Assembly: GCA_016212425.1 (NCBI GenBank)
Contig: JACRGJ010000073.1
Span: 1-60,263, forward strand
DNA length: 60,263 nt
From: Micrococcales bacterium
GTDB taxonomy: Bacteria; Actinomycetota; Actinomycetes; Actinomycetales; Microbacteriaceae
Reading direction: 5' to 3'
Position 1 is the stretch's first letter. Every line of letters starts with the position of its first letter. The position numbers and the translations under genes were made by a program. The notes below the pieces were generated by a model. The model had not been told where the DNA came from, ran no database searches, and saw only the letters and a list, made by a program, of their open reading frames with translations. Below are positions 9,516-19,572 of the stretch, in pieces.

Positions 9516-10255
9516 CCCCGCCGGCGACATGGGGCGGCGGCGAGTACCTCCGCCTCGGGCCGGGCGAGGAGCGTCCCGCCATCGTCGACGCGCTCGCCGA
9601 CGGATCCGTACCGCGGCTCGCCTGGCGCAACGAGCTCGGTGGCCAGACCTGGCGGATCGGCGACCGCTACGTGAAGTGGAGCCCCCGCCGGCTCGGGACC
9701 GACCTCCTCGCCGAGGCCGAGCGGATGCGGTGGCTCGAGGGCCGGCACCCGGCACCTCGGCTCCTCGAGACAGGCGAGGAGAGGACGGGGGAGGATGAGA
9801 CAGCGCAGGGGAACCTCTCCGCCGCGAGCCCGGGCGAGTCGGCCGTCGCCGAGCGCTGGCGGGCCCGGCCCGAGCGGGCCGTGCGCGTGATCGCCGGGGG
9901 ACTCCGCCGGCTGCACGCGCTGCCGGTGGACGCGGTCCCGGCCGGCTGGACCTCGTGGCTGACGCGGGAACCGGCGGCGCTCGGCCCGCGGCCTCCGATC
10001 GAGCGTCCGGTCCTCGCGCACGGCGACGCGTGCTCACCGAATACGCTGATCGCTCCGGACGGGTCCTTCGCGGCCCACGTCGACGTGGGCGACCTCGCGG
10101 TCGGCGACCGCTGGGCCGACCTCGCCGTCGCGACCATGGCGATCGGCTGGAACTACGGTGCGGGCTGGGACGGCGCCTTCTACGACGCCTACGGCATCCA
10201 GCCCGACGCGGAGCGCATCCGCTGGTATCGAGCGCTCTGGCACGCCGAAGCGTGA
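9509..10255 (+). CDS. APH(3')-like aminoglycoside phosphotransferase family kinase
   Basis: A 248-residue kinase-fold protein. The catalytic loop is VLAHGDACSPNTLI (H, D and N at about residues 171, 173 and 178). The metal-binding loop is HVDVGDLAVGDRWADLAVA (about 189-207). Both, together with AAWNYGAGW-like and EAYGI-like end segments (here IGWNYGAGWDG and YDAYGIQPDAERIRWYR), resemble APH(3') enzymes, which phosphorylate the 3'-OH of aminoglycosides with ATP. The middle (GEERTGEDETAQ) is irregular. It overlaps rsmE by 7 nt and shares the GC content of its neighbours, so it looks resident. Whether it confers resistance cannot be told. An ordinary small-molecule kinase is the alternative. Confidence 0.7.
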   Translation: MVTPPATWGGGEYLRLGPGEERPAIVDALADGSVPRLAWRNELGGQTWRIGDRYVKWSPRRLGTDLLAEAERMRWLEGRHPAPRLLETGEERTGEDETAQGNLSAASPGESAVAERWRARPERAVRVIAGGLRRLHALPVDAVPAGWTSWLTREPAALGPRPPIERPVLAHGDACSPNTLIAPDGSFAAHVDVGDLAVGDRWADLAVATMAIGWNYGAGWDGAFYDAYGIQPDAERIRWYRALWHAEA

Positions 10256-10305
10256 GGTCGACGGCGCCGGTAATCTGCCAGCGGCGAACGAGAGGGAGTC
10301 ACACC

Positions 10306-10728
10306 ATGGCCGAGACGAAGAGCAGCGGATTCACGGCGGAGGAGAAGGCGGCGATGCGGCAGCTCGCGAAGGAGCGGAAGGCGAGCGCGAGCCGCGAGGA
10401 GGGGGTGCGAGCCGTGCAGGAGGCGATCGCCAAGATGTCGGACGAGGATCGCGCGCTGGCGGAGCGGGTGCACGCGATCATCACCGAGGCCGCCCCGGAA
10501 TTGAACCCGAAGACGTACTACGGGATGCCGGCCTATGCGCGCGACGGGAAGGTCATCGTCTTCTTCAAGAACGCCGGCAAGTTCACGGAGCGCTACGCGA
10601 CGCTCGGCTTCGAGTCCGTCGCGGCCCTCGACGAGGGCACCATGTGGCCGACCTCCTGGGCGGTGACGGCGTTGACGACGGCGGACGAGAAGCGGATCGC
10701 CGAGCTGGTGCGCCGGGCGCTGGGCTGA
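10306..10728 (+). CDS. DUF1801 family protein (YdhG-like)
   Basis: A 140-residue soluble protein. The second half has LNPKTYYGMPAYARDGKVI and FKNAGKFTERYATLGFES, typical of DUF1801 (an iron-chaperone frataxin-like fold in some members). The N-terminal third is charged and helical. The function in bacteria is not settled. A promoter hexamer TAATCT (10270-10275) and a purine-rich site AGAGGGAG precede the ATG. It is followed at once by repeat R3a. Confidence 0.75.
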   Translation: MAETKSSGFTAEEKAAMRQLAKERKASASREEGVRAVQEAIAKMSDEDRALAERVHAIITEAAPELNPKTYYGMPAYARDGKVIVFFKNAGKFTERYATLGFESVAALDEGTMWPTSWAVTALTTADEKRIAELVRRALG

Positions 10729-10731
10729 CCC

Positions 10732-10816
10732 GGTCCGATCTCGGCATCCGATGTGGCGCCTGAGCCGCGTGCGCATCACCGGCCCCTTCCGCCCCACCCG
10801 ATACCGAGATCGGACC
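10732..10816. repeat. Palindromic intergenic repeat R3, copy a
   Basis: GGTCCGATCTCGGCATC (10732-10748) is inverted, with one mismatch, as GATACCGAGATCGGACC (10800-10816). The outer cores, from GATCTCGG (10737) to GAGATC (10811), span exactly 75 bp, the same as in copies b and c. It begins four bases after the DUF1801 stop and may end transcription. Confidence 0.8.
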
Positions 10817-10899
10817 CGCGTCCCGGTCGCCGCGGCGGTCGCGGCGGCTCGACCGCTCGATCCCGGCGGGGACCGGCGGGCGCCCGTAGACTGGGCCCG

Positions 10900-11256
10900 A
10901 TGAGTGATCCGACCGTCTTCCAGCGCATCGCCGCGCGGGAGATCCCGGCCGAGATCCTCTACGAGGACGACGAGGTGATCGCGTTCCCGGATATCGCGCC
11001 GAAGGCGCCCGTGCACCTGCTGGTGGTGCCGAAGTCGGCACGGTACGCGAGCGTGACCGAGCTCGCCGCGGCGGATCCGGCGCTGCTCGCCCGCATGGTG
11101 GCGGTCGCCCAGAGCCTGGCCGACGCGCGGTGCGGCGGCCAGTTCCGGCTCGTCTTCAACACGGGCGAACGGGCCGGACAGACGGTCCTGCATGTGCATG
11201 CGCACGTGCTCGGCTCCGATTCGGAGCGCGGGCTGACGGAAGGCGACCTTGAGTAG
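10900..11256 (+). CDS. HIT family (histidine triad) nucleotide-binding protein
   Basis: A 118-residue HINT-type protein. N-terminal FQRIAAREIPAEILYEDD, then AFPDIAPKAPVHLLVVPK, and the C-terminal histidine triad VLHVHAHVLG. HIT proteins hydrolyse AMP-linked phosphoramidates or dinucleotides through the middle histidine. ATG at 10900 follows TAGACT (10887-10892) by 7 nt, so the mRNA is probably leaderless. The last 8 nt overlap the TTG start of phoH. HIT next to phoH is a common actinobacterial arrangement. Confidence 0.93.
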   Translation: MSDPTVFQRIAAREIPAEILYEDDEVIAFPDIAPKAPVHLLVVPKSARYASVTELAAADPALLARMVAVAQSLADARCGGQFRLVFNTGERAGQTVLHVHAHVLGSDSERGLTEGDLE

Positions 11257-12352
11257 CGACGTTCCTGCCGGAGCCGGGAGCGCGCCGGAGCGCGCCGAGC
11301 TGGAGGTCGACGGGGTCGCGATGGTGCGCCTCCTCGGGCCGCAGGACCGCCTCCTGCGCACCATCGAGCGCCAGTACCCGGCGGTCACGGTGGTCGTCCG
11401 CGGGAACCGCGTGACCCTCGAGGGCGAGGGCGAGCAGGTGCGCGCCGCGCGCCGACTGGTGGAGGAGCTCGTGCAGATGGTGCGCGGCGGCACCGACCTC
11501 GGTCCCGTCGACGTCGCCAGCTCCGCCCGCATCCTCGAGCGGAACCAGGGCAGCCCCGCCGAGGTGCTGAGCCAGGCGATCCTGACCGCGCGGGGACGCA
11601 GCATCCGCCCGAAGACCCTCGGGCAGAAGGACTACGTCGACGCGATCGACCGGAACACGATCACCTTCGGAATCGGCCCCGCCGGCACGGGGAAGACCTA
11701 CCTCGCCATGGCGAAGGCGGTGCAGGCGCTGCAGCGCAAGGAGGTCGAGCGCATCATCCTGTCGCGCCCGGCGATCGAGGCGGGGGAGCGGCTCGGCTTC
11801 CTGCCGGGCACGCTGACGGACAAGATCGACCCGTACCTCCGCCCGCTGTACGACGCGCTCAACGAGATGATGGATCCGGAGCTCGTGCCGAAGCTGCTCG
11901 CCGCGGGCACCGTCGAGGTCGCGCCGCTCGCCTACATGCGCGGCCGAACCCTGAACAACGCGTTCGTCGTTCTGGACGAGGCGCAGAACACCACGCCCGA
12001 GCAGATGAAGATGTTCCTCACGCGCCTGGGTTTCGGGACGCGGATGGTGGTCACCGGCGACATCACCCAAATCGATCTCCCCACCGCCGCGAGCGGCTTG
12101 CGCGTCGTCACGCGGGTGCTCGGGGACATCCCGGACATCCACTTCGCGCGCCTGACCAGCGAGGACGTCGTGCGCCACTCGCTCGTCGGGAGGATCGTGG
12201 ACGCGTACACCGAGTACGACGAGCGTCAGCTGGCCCGCCGCCACGAGCGGGACCGTGCCGCCGGGGCCGCCGCCGCGCATCCGGATGGCCCGAACCGGGC
12301 CGAACGCCGCGGCCGTCCGCCGCAGGACCACCGCCCTCCGTGGCAGCGGTGA
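11249..12352 (+). CDS. phoH: PhoH family ATPase (PhoH-like protein)
   Basis: A 367-residue protein. The N-terminal 90 residues include a KH-like region (VVVRGNRVTLEGEGEQV). The ATPase domain has Walker A GPAGTGKTYLAMA near residues 148-160 and Walker B FVVLDEAQNTTPEQMKM near 242. GFGTRMVVTGDITQIDLP follows. PhoH proteins are putative RNA helicase or nuclease partners of YbeY and are often encoded beside it. The TTG start overlaps the HIT stop by 8 nt, so translation is coupled. The tail is charged and low-complexity. Repeat R2a separates it from ybeY. Confidence 0.93.
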   Translation: MSSDVPAGAGSAPERAELEVDGVAMVRLLGPQDRLLRTIERQYPAVTVVVRGNRVTLEGEGEQVRAARRLVEELVQMVRGGTDLGPVDVASSARILERNQGSPAEVLSQAILTARGRSIRPKTLGQKDYVDAIDRNTITFGIGPAGTGKTYLAMAKAVQALQRKEVERIILSRPAIEAGERLGFLPGTLTDKIDPYLRPLYDALNEMMDPELVPKLLAAGTVEVAPLAYMRGRTLNNAFVVLDEAQNTTPEQMKMFLTRLGFGTRMVVTGDITQIDLPTAASGLRVVTRVLGDIPDIHFARLTSEDVVRHSLVGRIVDAYTEYDERQLARRHERDRAAGAAAAHPDGPNRAERRGRPPQDHRPPWQR

Positions 12353-12375
12353 CCCCGTGAGCACCTCTTCCTTTC

Positions 12376-12516
12376 CCCCAATTGGTTCACATGACGCTCG
12401 TTTCGTCCCCCTTTGCGCCACATCACGAGACGAAGCCGAGTCCCTCCGCTCAACCGCGCGCGGTCGTCATGTGGCGCAAAGGGGGCCGTGGAGCGCGTCA
12501 TGTGAACCAATTGGGG
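12376..12516. repeat. Palindromic repeat R2, inverted pair
   Basis: Two 52-bp arms face each other: 12376-12427 and the reverse complement of 12465-12516, separated by 37 bp. Each begins CCCCAATTGGTTCACATGAC and has a CCCCCTTTGCGCCACAT block near its inner end. They differ mainly in the ten bases between these blocks. Each arm holds two CACATGACG-type half-sites exactly 31 bp apart. The element fills most of the phoH-ybeY gap. Confidence 0.85.
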
Positions 12517-12544
12517 TAACTGACGCGGCGGACGGGGGGCGAGG

Positions 12545-13006
12545 GTGAGCATCGAGATCAACAACGAGTCGGGGGTCGCCGTGGACGAGAGCGCGCTCGT
12601 GCGGCTGACCGCGTTCGCTCTCGATCACCTGCACGTGCACCCGGATGCCGACCTCGACCTGCTCCTGGTCGATGAGGCCGCGATGGAGCAGCTGCACGTG
12701 CAGTGGATGGACGAGCCCGGTCCGACCGACGTGCTGAGCTTCCCGATCGATGAGCTGCGGCCAGGCAGCGACGATGAGCTCACCCCGCCCGGGCTCCTCG
12801 GCGACATCGTGCTGTGCCCCCAGGTGGCGGCGGAGCAGGCGGTCGGCGCCGGGCATTCCACCCAGGACGAGCTGAACCTGCTCACCGCCCACGGCATCCT
12901 GCACCTGCTCGGCTTCGATCACGCCGAGCCGGAGGAGGAGAAGGAGATGTTCGGCATCCAGCGCGACATCCTCCTCGGCTTCTCCGTCGTCGAACGACGA
13001 CGGTAG
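12545..13006 (+). CDS. ybeY: Endoribonuclease YbeY (rRNA maturation factor)
   Basis: A 153-residue metalloprotein. The zinc motif is HGILHLLGFDH (H-x3-H-x5-H), preceded by a TDVLSFPID stretch that is also conserved. YbeY acts in 16S rRNA 3'-end maturation and ribosome quality control. The GTG at 12545 has a purine-rich GGGCGAGG upstream. Four bases separate its stop from the CNNM gene, so they form a unit. Upstream repeat R2 implies either read-through from phoH or its own promoter. Confidence 0.95.
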   Translation: MSIEINNESGVAVDESALVRLTAFALDHLHVHPDADLDLLLVDEAAMEQLHVQWMDEPGPTDVLSFPIDELRPGSDDELTPPGLLGDIVLCPQVAAEQAVGAGHSTQDELNLLTAHGILHLLGFDHAEPEEEKEMFGIQRDILLGFSVVERRR

Positions 13007-13010
13007 CGCG

Positions 13011-14348
13011 ATGCTCGTCGCGCTGTTCCTCGCCGCCGCGGTGATCCTGGTCGCCTTCGGCGGACTCCTGGCGGCGGCGGATGCGGCGCTCGCCGTGGTG
13101 AGCCGCATCGACATCGCCGAGATGTCGGCGGGCAGCCGCGTGCGGCGCTCGCTCGCCGCCATCGCCGACGATCCCGGCGCACACGGCAACGCCGTGAACT
13201 TCGTCCGCGTGCTCTCCGAGACCGGGGCCGCCGTGCTGGTCACGCTGGCGTTCTCGACCGTGTTCGGCGCCGAGTGGTGGTGGACGCTGCTCGTCAGCGT
13301 GCTGGTGATGACCGCGGCGAGCTTCGTGCTCGTGGGGTCGAGCCCCCGCAGCGTCGGGCGCGCGCATCCGAGGGCGATCCTGCGCTTCTCCGCTCCGCTC
13401 GTGCGTCTGCTGCGGGTGCTACTGGGTCCGATGGCGGCGCTGCTCGTCGCACTCGGGAACCGGGTGACCCCCGGACGACCCCGCACGACCACCTTCTCGA
13501 GCGAGGAGCAGCTGCTCTCGATGGTCGACGAGGCCGCCGAGCTGCAGGTGCTCGAGGCGGACGATCGCGAGCTCATCCACTCCATCTTCGAGTGGGGCGA
13601 CACCGTCGTCCGTGAGGTGATGGTGCCACGCACCGACATGCAGACGGTGGATCACGACGTGACGGTGGGGGAGGCCACCGCGCTGTTCCTGCGGGCTGGC
13701 ATCTCGCGGATGCCGGTGGTCGGCAAGGACGCCGACGAGGTGTTCGGCGTGCTCTACCTCCGCGACATCGTCCGGCTCGGCTACGAGCGCCCGCTGGAGG
13801 CCCGCACGGAGAGCGTGCGCGCCCTGGCGAGGCCGGCGATGTTCGTCCCGGAGTCGAAGAAGGCCGACGACACGCTGCGCTGGATGCAGCTGCACTCCAC
13901 CCACCTCGCCCTGGTCGTGGACGAGTACGGCGGCATCGCCGGGCTCGTCACCCTGGAGGACCTCATCGAGGAGCTGGTGGGCGACATCTCCGACGAATAC
14001 GATCGCGACACCCCGGATGTCACCGTGCTCTCGGAGGGCGTATACCGGGTGAGCGCCCGGCTCCCCACGGACGAGCTCGGCGACCTGTTCGGCATCGAGC
14101 TGGACGACGAGGACGTCGACTCGGTCGGCGGGTTGCTCGCGAAGGAGCTCGGGCAGCTGCCGCAGACCGGTTCGAGCGTGCTCGTGTCGGGACTCGTGCT
14201 GCGCGCCGAGCGGGTGGAGGGCCGTCGCCGGGTGCTGCGGACGGTGGTGGTGGAGCGCGGCGCGGCGCTCGCCGCCGCCGAGGACGCCCTGGTGCCGGAG
14301 GGGCGGGATCGGCGTGTCGAGGACCGAGAGGATGCCGCGCGTGGCTGA
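13011..14348 (+). CDS. CNNM/CorC-HlyC family transporter-like protein with CBS pair
   Basis: A 445-residue membrane protein. Hydrophobic segments lie at about residues 1-28, 65-83, 88-106 and 125-147 (the DUF21/CNNM region). The CBS pair lies at about 200-330, with VPRTDMQTVDHDVT and LVVDEYGGIAGLVTLEDLIEE split across the two halves, and a CorC/HlyC C-terminal domain follows at 345-425. Relatives are linked to Mg2+ or Co2+ export and membrane integrity. It is positioned between ybeY and era, as in many Actinobacteria, and overlaps era by 17 nt. Confidence 0.9.
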   Translation: MLVALFLAAAVILVAFGGLLAAADAALAVVSRIDIAEMSAGSRVRRSLAAIADDPGAHGNAVNFVRVLSETGAAVLVTLAFSTVFGAEWWWTLLVSVLVMTAASFVLVGSSPRSVGRAHPRAILRFSAPLVRLLRVLLGPMAALLVALGNRVTPGRPRTTTFSSEEQLLSMVDEAAELQVLEADDRELIHSIFEWGDTVVREVMVPRTDMQTVDHDVTVGEATALFLRAGISRMPVVGKDADEVFGVLYLRDIVRLGYERPLEARTESVRALARPAMFVPESKKADDTLRWMQLHSTHLALVVDEYGGIAGLVTLEDLIEELVGDISDEYDRDTPDVTVLSEGVYRVSARLPTDELGDLFGIELDDEDVDSVGGLLAKELGQLPQTGSSVLVSGLVLRAERVEGRRRVLRTVVVERGAALAAAEDALVPEGRDRRVEDREDAARG

Positions 14349-15246
14349 GCCGGCGGGGACGGCGTTCCGCTCCGGATTCGCGACCTTCGTGGGTCGGCCG
14401 AACGTCGGCAAGTCCACCCTCACCAATGCGCTCGTGGGGGAGAAGGTCGCCATCACCTCCTCGAAGCCGCAGACCACCCGGCGGGCGATCCGCGGGATCG
14501 TGCACCGCGCGGACGGGCAGCTCATCCTCGTCGACACCCCCGGCGTGCACCGGCCGCGCACCCTGCTCGGCGAGCGCCTGAACGACGTGGTGCAGTCCAC
14601 CCTGGCCGACGTCGACGTCATCGGCTTCTGCGTGCCCGCCGACGAGAAGGTGGGACCGGGCGACCGGTGGATCGACGACCAGCTGAACCGGCATCCGCGG
14701 GCCCGCCGGCTCGCGATCGTGACGAAGGTGGATGCGGCACCGCGCGCGGTGGTGGCGGAGCGGCTGCTGCAGGTCAGCGAGTTGCGCGACTGGGAGGCGA
14801 TCGTGCCGGTCTCGGCGGTCAGCAGCGTCCAGCTCGACCTTCTTGTCACGGAGCTCATCCGCCTGCTGCCCGCCTCCGACCCGCTCTATCCCGCCGACGC
14901 CGTCACCGACGAATCGCTGGAGGCCCGGATCGCGGAGCTGGTGCGGGAGGCGGCCCTGGAGGACGTGACCGACGAGCTGCCGCACTCGATCGCGGTGACG
15001 GTGGACGACATCGTGCAGCGCGACGACCGCGAGCTGGTGGAGGTCTACGCCAACCTCTGGGTGGAGCGCGACAGCCAGAAGGGCATCGTCATCGGGCGCG
15101 GAGGCGAGCGCCTGCAGCGCATCGGCGCCCGCGCCCGGGAGGGCATCGAGCCGCTGGTCGGGGCTCAGGTCTTCCTGTCCCTCCGGGTGAAGGTCGCCAA
15201 GGAGTGGCAGCGCGATCCGCGCCAGCTCGGCCGACTGGGTTTCTGA
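14332..15246 (+). CDS. era: GTPase Era, 16S rRNA-binding ribosome assembly factor
   Basis: About 304 residues. G1 is GRPNVGKST, the switch region has SKPQTTRRAIRGI, G3 is DTPGVH and G4 is TKVD. A C-terminal KH domain contains GIVIGRGGERLQRIG. Era binds the 3' end of 16S rRNA and checks 30S assembly. Three starts are possible (GTG 14314, ATG 14332, GTG 14341). ATG 14332 is chosen because GAGGA lies 8 nt upstream. It overlaps the CNNM gene, so translation is coupled. Confidence 0.95.
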   Translation: MPRVAEPAGTAFRSGFATFVGRPNVGKSTLTNALVGEKVAITSSKPQTTRRAIRGIVHRADGQLILVDTPGVHRPRTLLGERLNDVVQSTLADVDVIGFCVPADEKVGPGDRWIDDQLNRHPRARRLAIVTKVDAAPRAVVAERLLQVSELRDWEAIVPVSAVSSVQLDLLVTELIRLLPASDPLYPADAVTDESLEARIAELVREAALEDVTDELPHSIAVTVDDIVQRDDRELVEVYANLWVERDSQKGIVIGRGGERLQRIGARAREGIEPLVGAQVFLSLRVKVAKEWQRDPRQLGRLGF

Positions 15247-15282
15247 CTCGTCGCGGGACGTCCGACCGGTCACACTGAACGA

Positions 15283-15909
15283 GTGGCCCGGCGGATGCAG
15301 CGGAGGCGACTCAGCGTCGCGCTCGCCGTCGCGGTGGTGCTCGTGGCGACGCTCGCCGGGTGCGCGCAGCCCCGCACGCGGATGCCCGCGAGTCTCGGGG
15401 CGGGCTTCGTCGCCAGCGTCCTCCTGACCTGCATCGACCGGCTCAGCCCGTCAGCGGACGGTGACCGGCAGCCTGTCGTCGTGGAACCCCGTCGGCTGGG
15501 GTGGGTGGTGAGGGTCGGTGATCTCACGGTCCGGGGTGACGATCGCGGGGACGACACCTGGTCGATCGGGCCGCGGACGGACTACGTGGCAGCCGGTCTC
15601 GCCATCCCGCGCTTCCTCGGCTGCGTCGACCGGCATCCGCTCGACTGGGCGCTCGCCCGAGCCGACTCGCCGGTGCTGCGGGCCCAGCTCTACCCCTACC
15701 TCCGCGGGGAGCTGATGCCCTGCCTCGAGCGCTTCGGCGCGGACTCCGGCGACCTCCCCTCGGCCGCCGACTACGTCGCCGGTCGCGAGTGGTTCGATCC
15801 CTACCGGCTCGTCGCGTTCCGCGGGCTCGCGGAGGTCCGCTCGATCCAGGCCGCGTGTCCGCCGGCACCGCCCGCGGTGCTGGCCGCTCTGCCCTCCGGT
15901 TCGGGATGA
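15283..15909 (+). CDS. Putative lipoprotein of unknown function
   Basis: A 208-residue protein with a lipoprotein signal: basic MARRMQRRR, a hydrophobic VALAVAVVLVATLAGC stretch with the lipobox cysteine at about residue 27. The mature part contains four more cysteines and no motif I recognise. It should be anchored on the outer face of the membrane. GTG at 15283 follows CACACT by 6 nt, consistent with a leaderless mRNA. An ATG four codons later is an alternative. It lies between era and pnp, where no conserved partner is obvious. Confidence 0.65.
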   Translation: MARRMQRRRLSVALAVAVVLVATLAGCAQPRTRMPASLGAGFVASVLLTCIDRLSPSADGDRQPVVVEPRRLGWVVRVGDLTVRGDDRGDDTWSIGPRTDYVAAGLAIPRFLGCVDRHPLDWALARADSPVLRAQLYPYLRGELMPCLERFGADSGDLPSAADYVAGREWFDPYRLVAFRGLAEVRSIQAACPPAPPAVLAALPSGSG

Positions 15910-16301
15910 GGATCCGCCGCTGCGCCTCCGTGTTCGCGGTCGCCGCGGACCGGGCCGGTCCTGCTTCATCCAGACGTGGTGTCCGTTCGCTCCGCCGGAC
16001 GTGACGATCTCGGCGCGGCTCGCCGCGGCATCCGCGGTGCCCGGAAGCGCGTCCTGCTAGGCTTTCGGAGGCCGCCATCCCGGCGGCCGCGCCCGGTACC
16101 GCCGGGCGACCCATCCGGAGCAGGCCGGCACGAAGCTGGTCACCGGTGGTGGTCTTCCGAGCACGACACGGGCAGTGAGCCCGGTGTCGGGTCCGCGCGG
16201 AGCGCTTCTACTGTTGACCAGATCGCGATCAGTACCGCATCCTTCCTGCCCGCTCCTGCTCCGTGCAATGCCGCCCATGTGCGGCAGCAAGGAGACGACC
16301 T
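15910..16301 (+). promoter_or_regulatory. pnp promoter and structured leader (gene-free stretch)
   Basis: This 392-bp stretch has no credible gene and no rpsO. A -10-like TAGGCT (16058-16063) would start a leader of about 230 nt. Just after it are hairpins at 16070-16088 (GGCCGCC with GGCGGCC) and 16091-16107 (GCCCGG with CCGGGC), and another at 16165-16188 (GACACGGGC with GCCCGGTGTC, one bulge). PNPase mRNA is autoregulated through a structured leader in E. coli. A similar role here is inference. Confidence 0.5.
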
Positions 16302-18647
<2,346 letters not shown>

Positions 18648-18665
18648 TCCCCACCCCGGAACGGA

Positions 18666-18690
18666 GCCCGCACCCCTCGAGGGTGCGGGC
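18666..18690 (+). terminator. pnp terminator hairpin
   Basis: GCCCGCACCC (18666-18675) and GGGTGCGGGC (18681-18690) form a perfect 10-bp stem with a 5-nt loop, about 20 nt after the pnp stop. No long T-run follows, as is common in high-GC actinobacteria. Confidence 0.7.
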
Positions 18691-18721
18691 GCCGTTCCGC
18701 ATCCCGCGTCCCCACGTCGCA

Positions 18722-18790
18722 GACAACAGCCGTCCTCGTCCTCGACAGCGGAGATCCCGGCCGTCAGGAGCGACAACAGCTGTTGTCCCG
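18722..18790. repeat. Palindromic intergenic repeat R1, copy b
   Basis: A 69-bp copy. It starts GACAACAGC, has GGAGATCCC at offset 28 (18750-18758) and carries the full palindrome GACAACAGCTGTTGTC at its right end (18772-18787), then CCG. It lies between convergent pnp and the PEBP gene. Confidence 0.8.
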
Positions 18791-18837
18791 GGACCTGGAC
18801 CCCGGACGCCGGGCCGGAGGACCCCCGAGGGGGTGCG

Positions 18838-19365
18838 CTATTCCGTGATCGCGGTGCCCATCAGATGCGCTCGGCCGAGGATCGAGTCGAGCAGGGTGAA
18901 CCCGATCAGGGCCGGGGTGGCCCCCGCGTCCACCTCGAGCGTCGGCACCGACAGCGCCGACATGGTGAAGAAGTAGCGGTGCTCGCCGTGCCCCTGCGGC
19001 GGGGCGGCGCCGAGGAAGCGCGTCAGTCCCGCCTCGTTGACGCCGTGCACGGCACCGGCGGGCAGCAGGCCGGCATCCGGGTTCCCCGCATCGGCGGGCA
19101 GCGACGTCGCCTCGCCCGGGATGTCGCGAACCGACCAGTGCCAGAAGCCGCTGCCGGTGGGGGCGTCGGGGTCGTAGACGGTGAGCACGAAGCTCCGCGT
19201 GCCCTCCGGGGCTCCGCTCCATTCGAGCGCGGGGGAGCGGTCCTCGCCGCCCGCGCCGAAGATGCCGGATCGGGCGGAGAGCGGCAGGCGCGCACCCTCC
19301 GCGAAGTCCGGGCTCCTCAACTCGAAGACCGGCACCTCGGGTAGCCGGGCGTAGGGATCGTTCAC
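18838..19365 (-). CDS. YbhB/YbcL family Raf kinase inhibitor-like (PEBP) protein
   Basis: A 175-residue phosphatidylethanolamine-binding-protein fold. Signatures are DRSPALEWSGAPEGTRSFVL, YDPDAPTGSGFWHWSV and GHGEHRYFFTMSAL, the ligand-pocket loops of the YbhB/YbcL group. There is no signal peptide, so it is cytoplasmic. The biological role in bacteria is unclear. The ATG at 19365 has GAAGGAGA upstream, and TAGCGT (minus strand, 19396-19401) is a plausible -10. It converges on pnp. Confidence 0.92.
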   Translation of the reverse strand: MNDPYARLPEVPVFELRSPDFAEGARLPLSARSGIFGAGGEDRSPALEWSGAPEGTRSFVLTVYDPDAPTGSGFWHWSVRDIPGEATSLPADAGNPDAGLLPAGAVHGVNEAGLTRFLGAAPPQGHGEHRYFFTMSALSVPTLEVDAGATPALIGFTLLDSILGRAHLMGTAITE

Positions 19366-19504
19366 GGGGTCTCCTTCGATTCGCGCACCCGTCTCACGCT
19401 AGTACCGGGCCCCCGAATGACCCGGTGCATCCGGCCCGCTCCCACTTCGGCGGCGGCTCGGTAACGATTCGGGATGCCGACGTCACGGCGTCGGCGGGCT
19501 GCGT

Positions 19505-19572
19505 TAGCCTTCCCGCACGCGACGTCGACCCGAGGAAATCCGGCCTCCGAGCGCGTCGGTAGGAGCGAGCGG
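19505..19572 (+). promoter_or_regulatory. Aldo/keto reductase promoter -10 and leader
   Basis: TAGCCT at 19505-19510 is a -10-like hexamer. A leader of about 56 nt follows, ending with a TAGGAG ribosome binding site about 9 nt before the ATG at 19573. The rest of the 207-bp gap holds the PEBP promoter on the other strand. Confidence 0.45.
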
